Shown here in pieces: positions 17,074 to 26,329 of a stretch of DNA of 64,000 bases. The notes beneath the pieces are model-generated. The model worked only from the letters and a program-made list of their open reading frames with translations. It searched no databases and was not told the DNA's origin. Where the stretch lies: assembly GCA_963677175.2 (NCBI GenBank), contig CAXXES010000004.1, forward strand, positions 930,001 through 994,000, given 5' to 3'. The position numbers were made by a program, and so were the translations under genes. Every line of letters begins with the position of its first letter. Within the stretch, counting starts at the first letter, position 1. This stretch comes from Sunxiuqinia sp963677175. GTDB taxonomy: Bacteria > Bacteroidota > Bacteroidia > Bacteroidales > Prolixibacteraceae.

Positions 17074-17820
17074 ATGATGAAAATACAATGGAGTATTCTA
17101 ATCCTGTCTTTATTCCTGGCAGCTTGTTCGGGCGAGCAAAAACCAATTGATGTGTACATGATTGGCGACTCAACCATGTCAAACAAAAAAGCCGAAGTTT
17201 ATCCTGAAACGGGCTGGGGGCAGGTCTTTGATCAGTTTTTTGATGAGCAGGTTGCCGTTCATAACCACGCGGTTAACGGGCGCAGTACCAAAAGTTTTAT
17301 CACCGAAGGGCGATGGCAGACGGTACTGGATAGCCTGAAAGCAGGCGACTATGTCTTCATTCAATTTGGACACAACGACCAAAAACATAAGGATAGCACC
17401 CGCTACACCGAGCCATACGGAACGTATTCGCAGAATCTGGAAAAATATGTTCGCGAAAGCCGGGACAAAGGCGCGACACCAATTTTGCTGACCTCCATTG
17501 TTCGCCGGAAGTTTGATGAGAGTGGACAGTTGATTGATACGCACGGGGAGTATCCGGAGGCTATGCGGCAAGTTGCTGCCCGGCTGGATGTTCCTCTGAT
17601 CGATTTGCAGCAAATAACAGCGGCCTTGGTTCAGGAGATGGGGGACGAGTCATCCAAAGAATTATACTTATGGACTGAACCAACTGACCGCTATCCGGAG
17701 GGCCGGCAGGACGACACGCACCTTCGCGTTGTTGGCGCTTTAACGGTGGCTGGACTGGTTGTGGAAGAATTGACGAAATTACCACTGGATATAGCGGAAT
17801 ATATTGTACAGGAAGAGTAA
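17074..17820 (+). CDS. Rhamnogalacturonan acetylesterase (CE12), lipoprotein
   Basis: A 248-residue SGNH hydrolase with a lipoprotein signal ending LAAC. Catalytic Ser33 is in IGDSTM, the Gly of block II is in NHAVNGRSTKSF, Asn101 is in FGHND and the Asp213-His216 pair is in DDTHL. The order GDST / NGRSTKSF / GHND / DDTHL is that of CE12 enzymes, which remove acetyl groups from rhamnogalacturonan and open it to hydrolases. It starts 10 bp after the GH28 gene and is the last gene of the operon, closed by a terminator. Confidence 0.92.
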   Translation: MMKIQWSILILSLFLAACSGEQKPIDVYMIGDSTMSNKKAEVYPETGWGQVFDQFFDEQVAVHNHAVNGRSTKSFITEGRWQTVLDSLKAGDYVFIQFGHNDQKHKDSTRYTEPYGTYSQNLEKYVRESRDKGATPILLTSIVRRKFDESGQLIDTHGEYPEAMRQVAARLDVPLIDLQQITAALVQEMGDESSKELYLWTEPTDRYPEGRQDDTHLRVVGALTVAGLVVEELTKLPLDIAEYIVQEE

Positions 17821-17905
17821 AAGAGACGATTGAAGAAAATCGAAGAAGATTATAAATTGGTATAGGTTATTGTCTGAAAAGGCAAGTTTCAATTAAAGTG
17901 GAAAG

Positions 17906-17931
17906 AGGCATTCGAGAGGATGCCTTTTTTT
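17906..17931 (+). terminator. Intrinsic terminator of the pectin operon
   Basis: An 8-bp stem (AGGCATTC with GGATGCCT) closes a GAGA tetraloop and runs into seven T, 85 bp after the CE12 stop. Confidence 0.9.
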
Positions 17932-18023
17932 GCGTTCGTATAATTGATTTTCGCTGGAGGTAGATTGAACAAAATCGGGAAGAATGGACTTGAGATATAA
18001 GGAAACCAAGTTGAACCACAAAA

Positions 18024-18974
18024 ATGAAAACGATGCAAGCGATTGTTTTAAGTGATTTCGGAGATACTGATAATTTGCTTCTCACCGAAATTCCGCAGCC
18101 TGTCATTGCCGATGATGAGGTGCTGGTACAGGTGAAAGCCGTTAGTGTGAACCCGGTGGATATCAAAACAAGAAAGGGAAAAGCGCTGGCCGGAAAGTTG
18201 GAAAAGGAGAATCCGCTGATTTTAGGTTGGGATATTGCCGGAATGGTGAAAGAAACTGGCAGCAAAGTCGAAAATTTCAAGCCGGGTGACGAGGTTTTTG
18301 GAATGGTAAATTTCCCCGGTCAAGGCAAAGCTTATGCCGAATACGTAGCCGCTCCTGTCAGCCATTTAGCTCTTAAGCCGGCTAATATCAGTTTCCCGGA
18401 AGCCGCTGCCGGTACATTGGCTGCTTTGACCGCCTGGCAAGCGATGGTGAGGCATGCCAACGTAAAAGCAGGCGATCGGGTACTTATCCATGCTGCGTCG
18501 GGTGGCGTGGGGCATTTTGCAGTACAAATTGCTAAGCAACTCGGAGCTTATGTTATCGGAACTTCATCCGCTAAAAACATGGACTTTGTGCTGTCGCTGG
18601 GTGCCGATGAGCATGTCGATTACCAGTCGCAGGCGTTTGAGTCGGTTATTAAACCCGTCGATTTCGTATTGGACACCATTGGTGGCGACTACATTGATCG
18701 CTCACTGGAAACGCTGAAGACCGACGGAACGATTGTCAGCATTGTTTCAGGAATGAATGAAAAGGTTAGCGAAAAAGCAAAATCCAAAGGAATCAATGGC
18801 TTGAACATGTTGGTTCAATCCAGTGGCGATGATATGAAGTGGCTGGCCGACTGGTTTGAAAAAGGTTTGCTAAAAGCCCATGTTTCACAAACCTACTCTT
18901 TCGGGCAAATGGCTGATGCTCATCAGCAACTGGAAGCTGGACACGCGGTTGGAAAAGTGGTGGTGACTTTGTAA
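18024..18974 (+). CDS. NADP-dependent zinc-free alcohol dehydrogenase / quinone oxidoreductase family
   Basis: A 316-residue medium-chain dehydrogenase. The N-terminal GroES-like domain (VSVNPVDIKTRKG) is followed by the Rossmann fold with the nucleotide loop AASGGVGHFAVQIAKQLGAYVIGTSS. The zinc ligands of classical alcohol dehydrogenases are absent, which puts it in the quinone-reductase/enoyl-reductase branch using NADPH. The substrate is unknown. It is monocistronic, downstream of the pectin terminator, with no sign of belonging to that pathway. Confidence 0.85.
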   Translation: MKTMQAIVLSDFGDTDNLLLTEIPQPVIADDEVLVQVKAVSVNPVDIKTRKGKALAGKLEKENPLILGWDIAGMVKETGSKVENFKPGDEVFGMVNFPGQGKAYAEYVAAPVSHLALKPANISFPEAAAGTLAALTAWQAMVRHANVKAGDRVLIHAASGGVGHFAVQIAKQLGAYVIGTSSAKNMDFVLSLGADEHVDYQSQAFESVIKPVDFVLDTIGGDYIDRSLETLKTDGTIVSIVSGMNEKVSEKAKSKGINGLNMLVQSSGDDMKWLADWFEKGLLKAHVSQTYSFGQMADAHQQLEAGHAVGKVVVTL

Positions 18975-19441
18975 GTGTGGTCGAAAATAGGAAAAACTGC
19001 TATCTGTGTGCACCCTTCAAGAAAGTGACTCCGCTAGCCGGCATCTTCGCTTGGTTTGCCACGATCAGCTTCTTTCATCTTGACGATTAACGACCGAACC
19101 TCTTTCACTGTTTAATTGACAATTCCCTTTGTCCGCGTATATTTGAATAAGAGTTTTAGTTAATAACGAAAGTTTCACTAAAATTAAAACTAATACTTTT
19201 TTTTTAAATTTCAGAAGAATAAACCACGATGGGTTGACCTTCTAGGCCAGTTTCCTCTAGGTTATGGAGCACTTTGACCAGTCCATCATCAACTGATTTA
19301 ATGGTACGCAGATAATCTTAATGTAACGGTTGAGTTTTCAAAGCGCCAACTCTTTTTCTTCGGGCATATTCTAAAAAAACTTGTAAGAAGTATTTACGAA
19401 AAACAGACGAAAGGAACTTCCCACTTTTTCAGTAAGCCGAT
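18975..19441. other. 467-bp convergent space with an orphan promoter-like box
   Basis: The oxidoreductase (plus) and the exporter (minus) end on either side. No gene or convincing terminator is seen. TATATTTG at 19138-19145 fits the -7 consensus on the plus strand, but no reading frame follows it. A nine-T run lies at about 19198-19206. Confidence 0.35.
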
Positions 19442-20359
19442 CTAAACAAAAAAGATGGCGACTCCTAAAACGGTAATCACCGCCCCAACCGCTTCCTTCC
19501 AGTTCACTTTTTCCCTGAAAATAAGAATGGCTGGCGGAATAATCAGCACCGGAACAATCGACATGATGGTAGCTGCAATGCCGGCTTTGGTGTTTTGAAC
19601 AGCAATTAGCGAAAAGGAAACCCCGAGAAAAGGGCCAAAGAACGAACCCAGGCTAATGCGTTTCATCGCGGAGACATTCTTCAAGGCTGCCCACACGCGG
19701 TGATAGCGCTTCATAAAAACAAGCAAAATCGCGAACCCAACAATCCCTGTCATAACCCGGATTTGTGACGCAGCAAAAGCATCGTATTCGCCCATCCCTT
19801 TTTTGCTCAGAACCAAGCCGGTGGCTTGTCCCAGCGAACCACCCAGTGCAAGTAAAATTCCGGGAACCGAGTAGGCCGATGTTAATCGCTTGCGAATTTT
19901 CTGTCCGCCATTGAGTGCACTGTTTTCGCGTTTCAAAATCACCATGCTAATTCCCCAAAGCGTAATGATCATACCCACCCAGTTCATAGGCGACAACACT
20001 TCATCCAGAACGAAATAAGAGATGAATGCCGTAAAAGGCGGAGTCATCGCCATAATCAGCATGGAGATGCGGGCACCAATCACCACAAAAGCCTGAAACA
20101 AGAGCAAATCGCCAATAACGAAGCCCACCAGGCCCGATAGGGCCAGCCAGCCCCATTGGTAGGCTGTAGCATCAAACGGAAACCACATGCCGCGTGAGAT
20201 CTGGGTATAGATCGCATATATGAAGAAAGCGATCACCAATCGAATCAGGTTGACCGCCAGCGAGCCAACTTTTTTTCCGGCCGACTCAAAAGCCATACTG
20301 GTTACTGTCCAAAAAAGAGCGGTTAATAGGGCTGCAATTTCTCCCCAATACGCGATCAT
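19442..20359 (-). CDS. EamA/DMT-family exporter
   Basis: A 305-residue protein with ten hydrophobic helices in two EamA repeats of five. The first repeat ends near LITLWGISMVIL and the second in EKVNWKEAVGAVITVLGVAIFFV. Typical signatures are the FxEKVNWxEAxGAxxxxxGV end and the PxxxxxSxxxLxE pattern (MTPPFTAFISYFVLDEVLS). The family exports amino acids and other small metabolites; the substrate is not readable from sequence. The gene stands alone, with a spacer of about 600 bp upstream. Confidence 0.85.
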   Translation of the reverse strand: MIAYWGEIAALLTALFWTVTSMAFESAGKKVGSLAVNLIRLVIAFFIYAIYTQISRGMWFPFDATAYQWGWLALSGLVGFVIGDLLLFQAFVVIGARISMLIMAMTPPFTAFISYFVLDEVLSPMNWVGMIITLWGISMVILKRENSALNGGQKIRKRLTSAYSVPGILLALGGSLGQATGLVLSKKGMGEYDAFAASQIRVMTGIVGFAILLVFMKRYHRVWAALKNVSAMKRISLGSFFGPFLGVSFSLIAVQNTKAGIAATIMSIVPVLIIPPAILIFREKVNWKEAVGAVITVLGVAIFFV

Positions 20360-20977
20360 GAATTCAAGCCCTCCATTTTATCAGGCCGGATTTGCTGACC
20401 GGACAGCTTTTGTTGTAGTTGTCTGCGTCTAGTTAAGGTCACGGATCTATCTATTGTTTTTGTTATCACTTCTCTCATAGTTTATTAGAAGACAGAAATA
20501 CGACAACAATTATTGCTTAGTACTTATCATTGGAACCTGGATTAAGTTTGCGCCAAAAATAGCTAAATAATTACAGGCAAAAGCAGACAAACACAACGAG
20601 CTTTTTAATATTTTCCTGACCGCTCTGATTTCAATGTCAATAGCTGAATCCTGAGCTCATTCGAAATTTCATTCGAATTTGTGTCCGGCATAAGGAGTAA
20701 ATCGCCGGAAGTATAAGAGCAAACACATTGAACAATTACTACTGCACGTTACTTTCTTATAATTTTTGAAGCAGAATGCACCAATTCATGAAAACATTGC
20801 TTTAATTAGCAGGATTAAATCTGGAGAGCGATCTTCATTTTTGTTACTCATGAATGAAAGGCCGTCTAACCAGCGGCCTTTCTGAATATTTTCCGGAAAA
20901 GATCAATCCCTCCCCAGCGATAAAATGAAGACCTAAACGAAACTTCTTTTTGCTTCCGCTTACCGCTGAAGATGAAC
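20360..20977. other. 618-bp intergenic space with one hairpin
   Basis: No gene seen. AAAGGCCG (20857-20864) pairs with CGGCCTTT (20874-20881) across a 9-nt loop. It lies downstream of the ferredoxin gene on the minus strand, so it may end that transcript, but no T run follows on that strand. A repeated ATTCGAA word occurs near 20658-20680. Confidence 0.4.
20554..20581 (-). promoter_or_regulatory. Possible promoter (TTTG, 16 bp, TATTTTTG) upstream of the EamA gene
   Basis: On the minus strand a TTTG (20578-20581) precedes a consensus TATTTTTG (20554-20561) by 16 bp, slightly short for the family promoter. It is about 195 bp from the start of the exporter gene. Confidence 0.35.
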
Positions 20978-21181
20978 TTATTCCTCTTCGTATTTAATGA
21001 CCTCTACCGGGCATCCTTCAGCCGCTTCGATGATGCCATCTTCGTTTGATGCCGGGTCGGCGCCTTCGATTACAATCGCCTCGTCGGGCATTTCAAACAC
21101 CTCGGGACAAACACTTTCACACAGTCCGCATGAAATACATCCTTCTTCAATCCATACTTTTTTTATTGCCATATCATTCAA
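20978..21181 (-). CDS. Ferredoxin, small [4Fe-4S] type
   Basis: A 67-residue acidic ferredoxin. Cys15, Cys18 and Cys21 in GCISCGLC, plus Cys57 in GCPVEVI, are the expected ligands of a single [4Fe-4S] cluster. Cys25 (SVCPEVF) is extra and in related proteins helps form a disulfide. It shuttles electrons at low potential in the cytoplasm. Translation could start at the ATG three codons in (MAIKKVWIEEG), which is equally plausible. It lies upstream of EamA and downstream of asnB on the same strand, separated from asnB by a terminator. The redox partner is not in the window. Confidence 0.9.
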   Translation of the reverse strand: MNDMAIKKVWIEEGCISCGLCESVCPEVFEMPDEAIVIEGADPASNEDGIIEAAEGCPVEVIKYEEE

Positions 21182-21291
21182 CTTAAATTAGATCAACCGG
21201 CTAAATTCATTAATAACCTAACGATGTTTCCCACTGGAATGTTCTCGAAAAGGACAACGCCTGTTTTCAAATTCAAAGAAAGGTGATTACG

Positions 21292-21319
21292 AAAAAAGCC
21301 AGTGTCCTGAGACACCAGC
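21292..21319 (-). terminator. Intrinsic terminator of asnB
   Basis: On the minus strand GCTGGTGTC pairs with GACACTGGC (two wobble pairs) around a TCAG loop and runs into six T, about 75 bp after the asnB stop. Confidence 0.8.
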
Positions 21320-21392
21320 TTTCCACTCATTTTTGGCAAAATGTACATTGCTTCAAAAGCAATGCTTTATCTATACGAGGCTTTGGTTCAAC

Positions 21393-23069
21393 CTATTTTT
21401 CAAAAATGGTGCTTTGTTCGTGTACGCCACTCACCGAACGTCCCGATGGGTCGGCATTGTTCTGAAACGAGGCATCCCAGGCTAAAGCTTCGGCCGTGCT
21501 GCAAGCAATGGACGGAACCGAAGGAACACATGCCGCAGCCGCATCTGATGGAAAGTGCTCTTCAAAAACAGTGCGGTACAAATACTCTTCTTTTGAACGG
21601 GGCGTATTAATAGGAAACCGGAATCCGGCATTGGCCATCATTTCGTCCGAAATCTTCTCTTTGGCAATTTGTTTCAGGGTATCAATCCACCCGTAGCCCA
21701 CGCCATCCGAAAATTGTTCTTTCTGCCGCCATGCCACGCTCGCCGGAAGCATATCTTCGAATGCTTTGCGAACCACCCACTTTTCCATTCGTCCGTTGCC
21801 AGCCATTTTTTCTTTGGGGTTCATTCGCATGGCCACATCAATAAATTCTTTGTCGAGGAAAGGCACCCTTCCTTCAACACCCCAGGCAGCCAGCGATTTA
21901 TTGGCGCGCAGGCAGTCGTACAAATTCAGCTTGCTTAGTTTACGCAAGGTTTCTTTATGGAATTCTTCCGGGTTTGGTGCTTTGTGAAAATACAGGTATC
22001 CGCCAAAAATTTCATCGGCACCTTCGCCGGTAAGCACCATCTTAATCCCCATCGACTTGATCACACGCGCAAGCATGTACATAGGAGTTGCTGCCCGGAT
22101 CGTTGTTACATCGTAAGTTTCGATGTGGTAGATCACATCGCGAATGGCATCAAGGCCCTCCTGTATGGTGTAATGAATTTCGTGGTGAATGGTTCCGATA
22201 TGGTCAGCCACTTTGCGTGCTGCTGCAAGGTCGGGCGAACCATCCAATCCAATAACAAACGAGTGCAGCTGCGGCCACCAGGCATCTTTCTTGTCACCTT
22301 CTTCCACCCGTTTGGCGGAGAACTTTTTGGCCAGGGCCGAAGTTACCGATGAATCCAGTCCACCTGAAAGTAACACGCCATAAGGCACATCCGACATAAG
22401 CTGGCGATGCACAGCAGCTTCCATCGCTTGTTTCAACTCCGGAATACTGGCTTCATTGTCTTTTACGTTTTCATAATCCATCCAGTCGCGGATCCACCAA
22501 CGTTTAATTTTACCGTCTTTACTGTACAGGTAGTTGCCCGGAGGAAATTCCTCAATTTTAGAACAAATGCCTTCCAGGGTTTTTAACTCGGAGCCGACAT
22601 AAAAGTTGCCCGATTTATCCCAGCCCATGTACAGCGGGATAATGCCGATATGATCACGGCCAATCAGGTAGGCATCTTTCTCTTCGTCATACAAAGCGAA
22701 CGCAAATATTCCATTCAAATCATCCAGAAAGTCGACCCCTTTTTCCTGATACAAAGCCAGGATCACTTCACAGTCTGACCCGGTTTGGTACTCGTACCGA
22801 TCTTTGGTTTGCTCGCGAATTGTCAGATGGTTATAAATCTCTCCATTCACTCCCAAAATCAGCTTCTTATCTTTGCTATACAAGGGTTGACCACCTGACT
22901 CGGGGTCAACAATCGACAAACGTTCATGAGCAATGATCGCTTTTTGGCCACAATAAATTCCTGACCAGTCTGGTCCGCGATGCCTTACTTTTTTAGATTG
23001 CTCCAAGACCTGAGGCCTTAGCTCCTGCGCATCGGTTTTTAAATCAAATACTCCTACAATTCCACACAT
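21393..23069 (-). CDS. asnB: Asparagine synthase B, glutamine-hydrolysing
   Basis: A 558-residue AsnB. Cys2 of MCGIVGVFD is the glutaminase nucleophile. The N-terminal amidotransferase domain has RHRGPDWSG and NGEIYNH. The synthetase domain has the PP-loop LSGGLDSS. The C-terminus with VPSIACSTAEALAWDASF and ADPSGRSVSGVHE matches the enterobacterial AsnB subtype in full. It makes asparagine from aspartate, glutamine and ATP. It is monocistronic with a terminator. Confidence 0.97.
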   Translation of the reverse strand: MCGIVGVFDLKTDAQELRPQVLEQSKKVRHRGPDWSGIYCGQKAIIAHERLSIVDPESGGQPLYSKDKKLILGVNGEIYNHLTIREQTKDRYEYQTGSDCEVILALYQEKGVDFLDDLNGIFAFALYDEEKDAYLIGRDHIGIIPLYMGWDKSGNFYVGSELKTLEGICSKIEEFPPGNYLYSKDGKIKRWWIRDWMDYENVKDNEASIPELKQAMEAAVHRQLMSDVPYGVLLSGGLDSSVTSALAKKFSAKRVEEGDKKDAWWPQLHSFVIGLDGSPDLAAARKVADHIGTIHHEIHYTIQEGLDAIRDVIYHIETYDVTTIRAATPMYMLARVIKSMGIKMVLTGEGADEIFGGYLYFHKAPNPEEFHKETLRKLSKLNLYDCLRANKSLAAWGVEGRVPFLDKEFIDVAMRMNPKEKMAGNGRMEKWVVRKAFEDMLPASVAWRQKEQFSDGVGYGWIDTLKQIAKEKISDEMMANAGFRFPINTPRSKEEYLYRTVFEEHFPSDAAAACVPSVPSIACSTAEALAWDASFQNNADPSGRSVSGVHEQSTIFEK

Positions 23070-23119
23070 AATGCCAATAAATTTAAAAAATGAGTTCTCA
23101 ATTCGATAATTTCAGAGTT

Positions 23120-23127
23120 CAAAAATA
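23120..23127 (-). promoter_or_regulatory. Putative -7 box (TATTTTTG) of asnB
   Basis: TATTTTTG on the minus strand fits TAnnTTTG and lies about 50 bp before the asnB start. No -33 element was found. Confidence 0.4.
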
Positions 23128-23410
23128 ATCGTTTTGTTTCTAATTTAAAACACATTTTGACATTTGTCTATTGCGTCTTGTTGTTTGTTGTCAAATATTT
23201 CACATGAATGTCAGTATTCTTTCATTTTGAAATAATAAAAATGAATGCTACCCCCCTCTTTCATGCCATCCACTTGTTGGAAAAAGTATTAAAAAATAAA
23301 TTGCCACCCTGCGTAAAGTTGTGGGATCCTTCCGAAATGAATGCAAAAGTTGCCGACTACCCCATTTTAGGCTTCCTCAAAACAAATTGGGTAAAAAAAA
23401 ATAAGCAACA

Positions 23411-23444
23411 AAAAAAAGCAGCTCATTTCCGAACTGCTTTTTTT
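23411..23444 (-). terminator. Terminator after the NhaD-like gene, possibly bidirectional
   Basis: GCAGCTC and GAACTGC pair (one mismatch) around ATTTCC and are flanked by A and T runs on both sides. It lies 28 bp after the stop of the minus-strand antiporter gene. Nothing on the plus strand needs it. The rest of 23070-23471 contains no supported gene. Confidence 0.75.
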
Positions 23445-23471
23445 GTATGTGCTATCTGGATTTTTCTCTGT

Positions 23472-24782
23472 TTACAGGAAAATCAATTGTGTAACAATAT
23501 AAACAGGCAATAATACGACCAGCGAAAATTTCACGATATACTCAAAGAAACTTGGCATCTCAATTTTGTTTTCTTCGGCAATGGCTTTCACCATGAAGTT
23601 AGGCCCGTTACCAATGTAGGTCATTGCACCAAAGAACACGGCGCCTAAACTAATGGCTTTCAGCAATACTTCGGGAATATGGGCAACCAGGGCACTTGCT
23701 CCGAACTGGTCAACCATGCCCAGGGCCAGGTTGTGAAACGATACGGCTGTCGGCGCATTGTCCAAAAACGAGCTTAAAGCACCAGTGGCATAATAAAAAT
23801 GCTGTGGGGTTGATAAGCCAAATGAATGCGCGTTCTCTCTCAGGTACAGCAAAGCCGGAACCATGGTGATGAAAATTCCAAGAAACAGGTAAGCTACTTC
23901 GATAATTGGGCCCCAGGTAAACTTATTTTCCTTGTATCTCATGTTGTTGTTGGTAAATACCAGCGATAAGATTGCCATTAAAAGAATCACCCCCTCGCGG
24001 ATAAACCCCAGGTAGTGGTTATCGTGAATGGCATGAATATATTGCTGGTTCAAAAAAGCGACAGCTAACACAACACCAATAAGAAAAACAAAATTGAGGT
24101 TTCCTTTCAACCGGATGGGTTCAATATGCGTACGATCTTCGACAATAGCCTTCACCGGTTCTTTCTTGTGGTAGTAACTATCAATAATAAAATAAATAAC
24201 CAGCAGCAATGCATTGGCAAACAGCCAAGGTCCTACAAGTCCGAAGAACCAGGAAAACGGCGCGCCTCTCAGGTACAGCAAAAACAGTGGGGGATCACCA
24301 AGCGGGGTCAGCATACCACCGGCATTGGCCACAATGGCAATGAAAAAGAGGATGGTGTGCACCTTAAACTTTCGTTCGGAGTTGGTTTTGATAACCGGGC
24401 GGATTAAAAGCATGGCTGCACCCGTTGTTCCCATAAATGAAGCAAGCACAGCGCCAATAGCCAGGAACAAGGTATTTATGGCAGGGCTGGCTTCAATGTC
24501 TCCTTTTAAGTGGATGCCACCAGTAATCACAAACAGTGCTCCCAGCAAGATAATGAAGGGGACGTAATCAAAAAGCATCTGGTGGATTAACTCGTGATGC
24601 AGACCCCGCACAACCAATAAGATTGCCAGGGGGACACCCAAAATCAAAGAAATTTTCAACTTATTTATATTTTCCTCCCACCAGTGATGAAAAAACAAAG
24701 GGCCTATTGCGATAAACAGCAACATGGCCACAAACGGTAAGGATAACCACAAGGGCATACTTTCTACAGTTTCATGGTTCAT
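23472..24782 (-). CDS. Na+/H+ antiporter, NhaD-like (ArsB/NhaD superfamily)
   Basis: A 436-residue membrane protein of the ion transporter superfamily, about eleven helices. Characteristic stretches are TTGAAMLLIRPVIK, NAGGMLTPLGDPPLF and SSFLDNAPTAVSFHNLA, followed by GNGPNFMVKAIAEE. The Pro/Asn-rich re-entrant loops (GDPP and LDNAPT) are the ion-binding features of NhaD relatives. The likely role is Na+ (or Li+) export in exchange for H+. Citrate-transporter or ArsB activity is less likely given the GDPPLFLLYLRG wording. Confidence 0.85.
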   Translation of the reverse strand: MNHETVESMPLWLSLPFVAMLLFIAIGPLFFHHWWEENINKLKISLILGVPLAILLVVRGLHHELIHQMLFDYVPFIILLGALFVITGGIHLKGDIEASPAINTLFLAIGAVLASFMGTTGAAMLLIRPVIKTNSERKFKVHTILFFIAIVANAGGMLTPLGDPPLFLLYLRGAPFSWFFGLVGPWLFANALLLVIYFIIDSYYHKKEPVKAIVEDRTHIEPIRLKGNLNFVFLIGVVLAVAFLNQQYIHAIHDNHYLGFIREGVILLMAILSLVFTNNNMRYKENKFTWGPIIEVAYLFLGIFITMVPALLYLRENAHSFGLSTPQHFYYATGALSSFLDNAPTAVSFHNLALGMVDQFGASALVAHIPEVLLKAISLGAVFFGAMTYIGNGPNFMVKAIAEENKIEMPSFFEYIVKFSLVVLLPVYIVTQLIFL

Positions 24783-24944
24783 AAGTCAGACGCTATTAAT
24801 TTTTTATTTGATGCCGAAAATAAAAAATATTCTCCAACTATGCCTTAATTTTATATCAAAACATCTGGATAAGCCCCTTGTCTTATGCATCTTTTCCATC
24901 GTAAAATCAATATAAAACCTTTGATTTTCTGATAGAAAAGAGCA

Positions 24945-24968
24945 AGAAAAAAGGGATCAAAGTCCCTT
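24945..24968 (-). terminator. Intrinsic terminator of ychF
   Basis: On the minus strand AAGGGA pairs with TCCCTT around CTTTGA and is followed by a run of T, 26 bp after the ychF stop. Confidence 0.85.
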
Positions 24969-24993
24969 CCTATATACTCAACTAAATTTAACC

Positions 24994-26094
24994 TTACACG
25001 TTGAAACGGAAATGCATGATATCGCCATCCTGAACCACGTAATCTTTTCCTTCGATGGCCATTTTGCCGGCTTCCTTACAGGCTTGTTCCGATCCGAGAG
25101 CAACAAAGTCGTTGTATTTAATCACTTCGGCACGAATAAAGCCTTTTTCGAAGTCGGAATGAATGACACCAGCAGTTTGTGGCGCTTTAAACCCCCGTTT
25201 ATAGGTCCAGGCCCGAACCTCTTTCACACCTGCGGTAAAATAGGTTTCCAGCTGCAGCAGCCTGTAGGCCAACTTAATCAGCTTATTTACGCCCGATTCT
25301 TTCAACCCCAAGTCTTCCAAAAATAGCTGACGTTCTTCAAAGTCGTCCAACTCAGCAATGTCGGCTTCGGTTGCCGCAGCAATCATCAGCATCTCAGCAT
25401 TCTCATCTTTAATTGCTTCTTTCAACGCTTCCACATGGGCATTGCCCTTAACTACGGCCGCTTCGTCCACATTGCAGATGTAAAGAATGGGCTTGTTGGT
25501 CAGCAACTGCAAGTCCTTGGCTAGTTTGGCATCAGCTTCATCCAACTCCAGGGTGCGAGCCGATTTCCCCTGAATTAACACATCCCTGTACATCGAAAGC
25601 ACTTTAAACATGCGTTTTGCCTCTGGATCATTTCCTGTTTTTGCCTGCTTTTCAACCTTTGCAATACGGCTTTCCACCGTTTCCAAATCTTTCAGCTGCA
25701 ACTCAATATCAATGGTTTCCTTATCCCGAACCGGGTTGATGGTTGTGTCAACATGCGTGATATTTTCATTCTCGAAACAACGCAGCACATGAATAATGGC
25801 ATCGGTTTCCCGTATGTTTCCAAGAAATTTATTCCCTAATCCCTCCCCTTTGCTGGCTCCGCGAACTAAGCCTGCAATATCAACAATCTCAACGGTTGTA
25901 GGTACCACCCGCTGCGGCTTCACCAACTCCTCCAGCTTAATCAACCGGTCATCGGGTACCGTAATAACACCAATATTGGGTTCGATGGTACAAAACGGAA
26001 AATTTGCCGACTGCGCTTTAGCATTCGACAAACAATTGAACAAGGTTGACTTTCCCACATTCGGAAGTCCTACAATTCCACACTTTAAAGCCAT
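24994..26094 (-). CDS. ychF: Redox-regulated ATPase YchF (Obg family)
   Basis: A 366-residue Obg-family P-loop protein. G1 is GLPNVGKST at residues 8-16, G3 is DIAGLVRGAS and the base-recognition loop is NVDE rather than NKxD, which explains the ATP preference of this subfamily. The C-terminal TGS-like domain ends FEKGFIRAEVIKYNDF with DYVVQDGDIMHFRFNV. The family binds ribosomes and is linked to stress responses. Full length, standing alone between a terminator and the divergent sigma gene. Confidence 0.97.
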   Translation of the reverse strand: MALKCGIVGLPNVGKSTLFNCLSNAKAQSANFPFCTIEPNIGVITVPDDRLIKLEELVKPQRVVPTTVEIVDIAGLVRGASKGEGLGNKFLGNIRETDAIIHVLRCFENENITHVDTTINPVRDKETIDIELQLKDLETVESRIAKVEKQAKTGNDPEAKRMFKVLSMYRDVLIQGKSARTLELDEADAKLAKDLQLLTNKPILYICNVDEAAVVKGNAHVEALKEAIKDENAEMLMIAAATEADIAELDDFEERQLFLEDLGLKESGVNKLIKLAYRLLQLETYFTAGVKEVRAWTYKRGFKAPQTAGVIHSDFEKGFIRAEVIKYNDFVALGSEQACKEAGKMAIEGKDYVVQDGDIMHFRFNV

Positions 26095-26329
26095 GTTGTT
26101 TTCTTCTTAAAAATTGAGCGGCAAAGTTAATCCTTTTTGACTATTTTTGGACATCCATTACTCAGGAGCGATCATGATTTAACAAAGCAACACGGCAGGA
26201 CGAAACCGACGAATTCAATTTCGATTTGCTGTTTGAAAGAAGAAATGCTAAAGTTTTGTTAAATTCATACATCCGGTTAAACAATGGCTGCATAAAGCGA
26301 TCTATCGAATTGAATCATCCGGTTAATCC

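Noticed and set aside
23208..23513. 101-residue plus-strand frame
   Set aside because: It crosses a terminator and the 3' end of the NhaD-like gene, and has no recognisable features.
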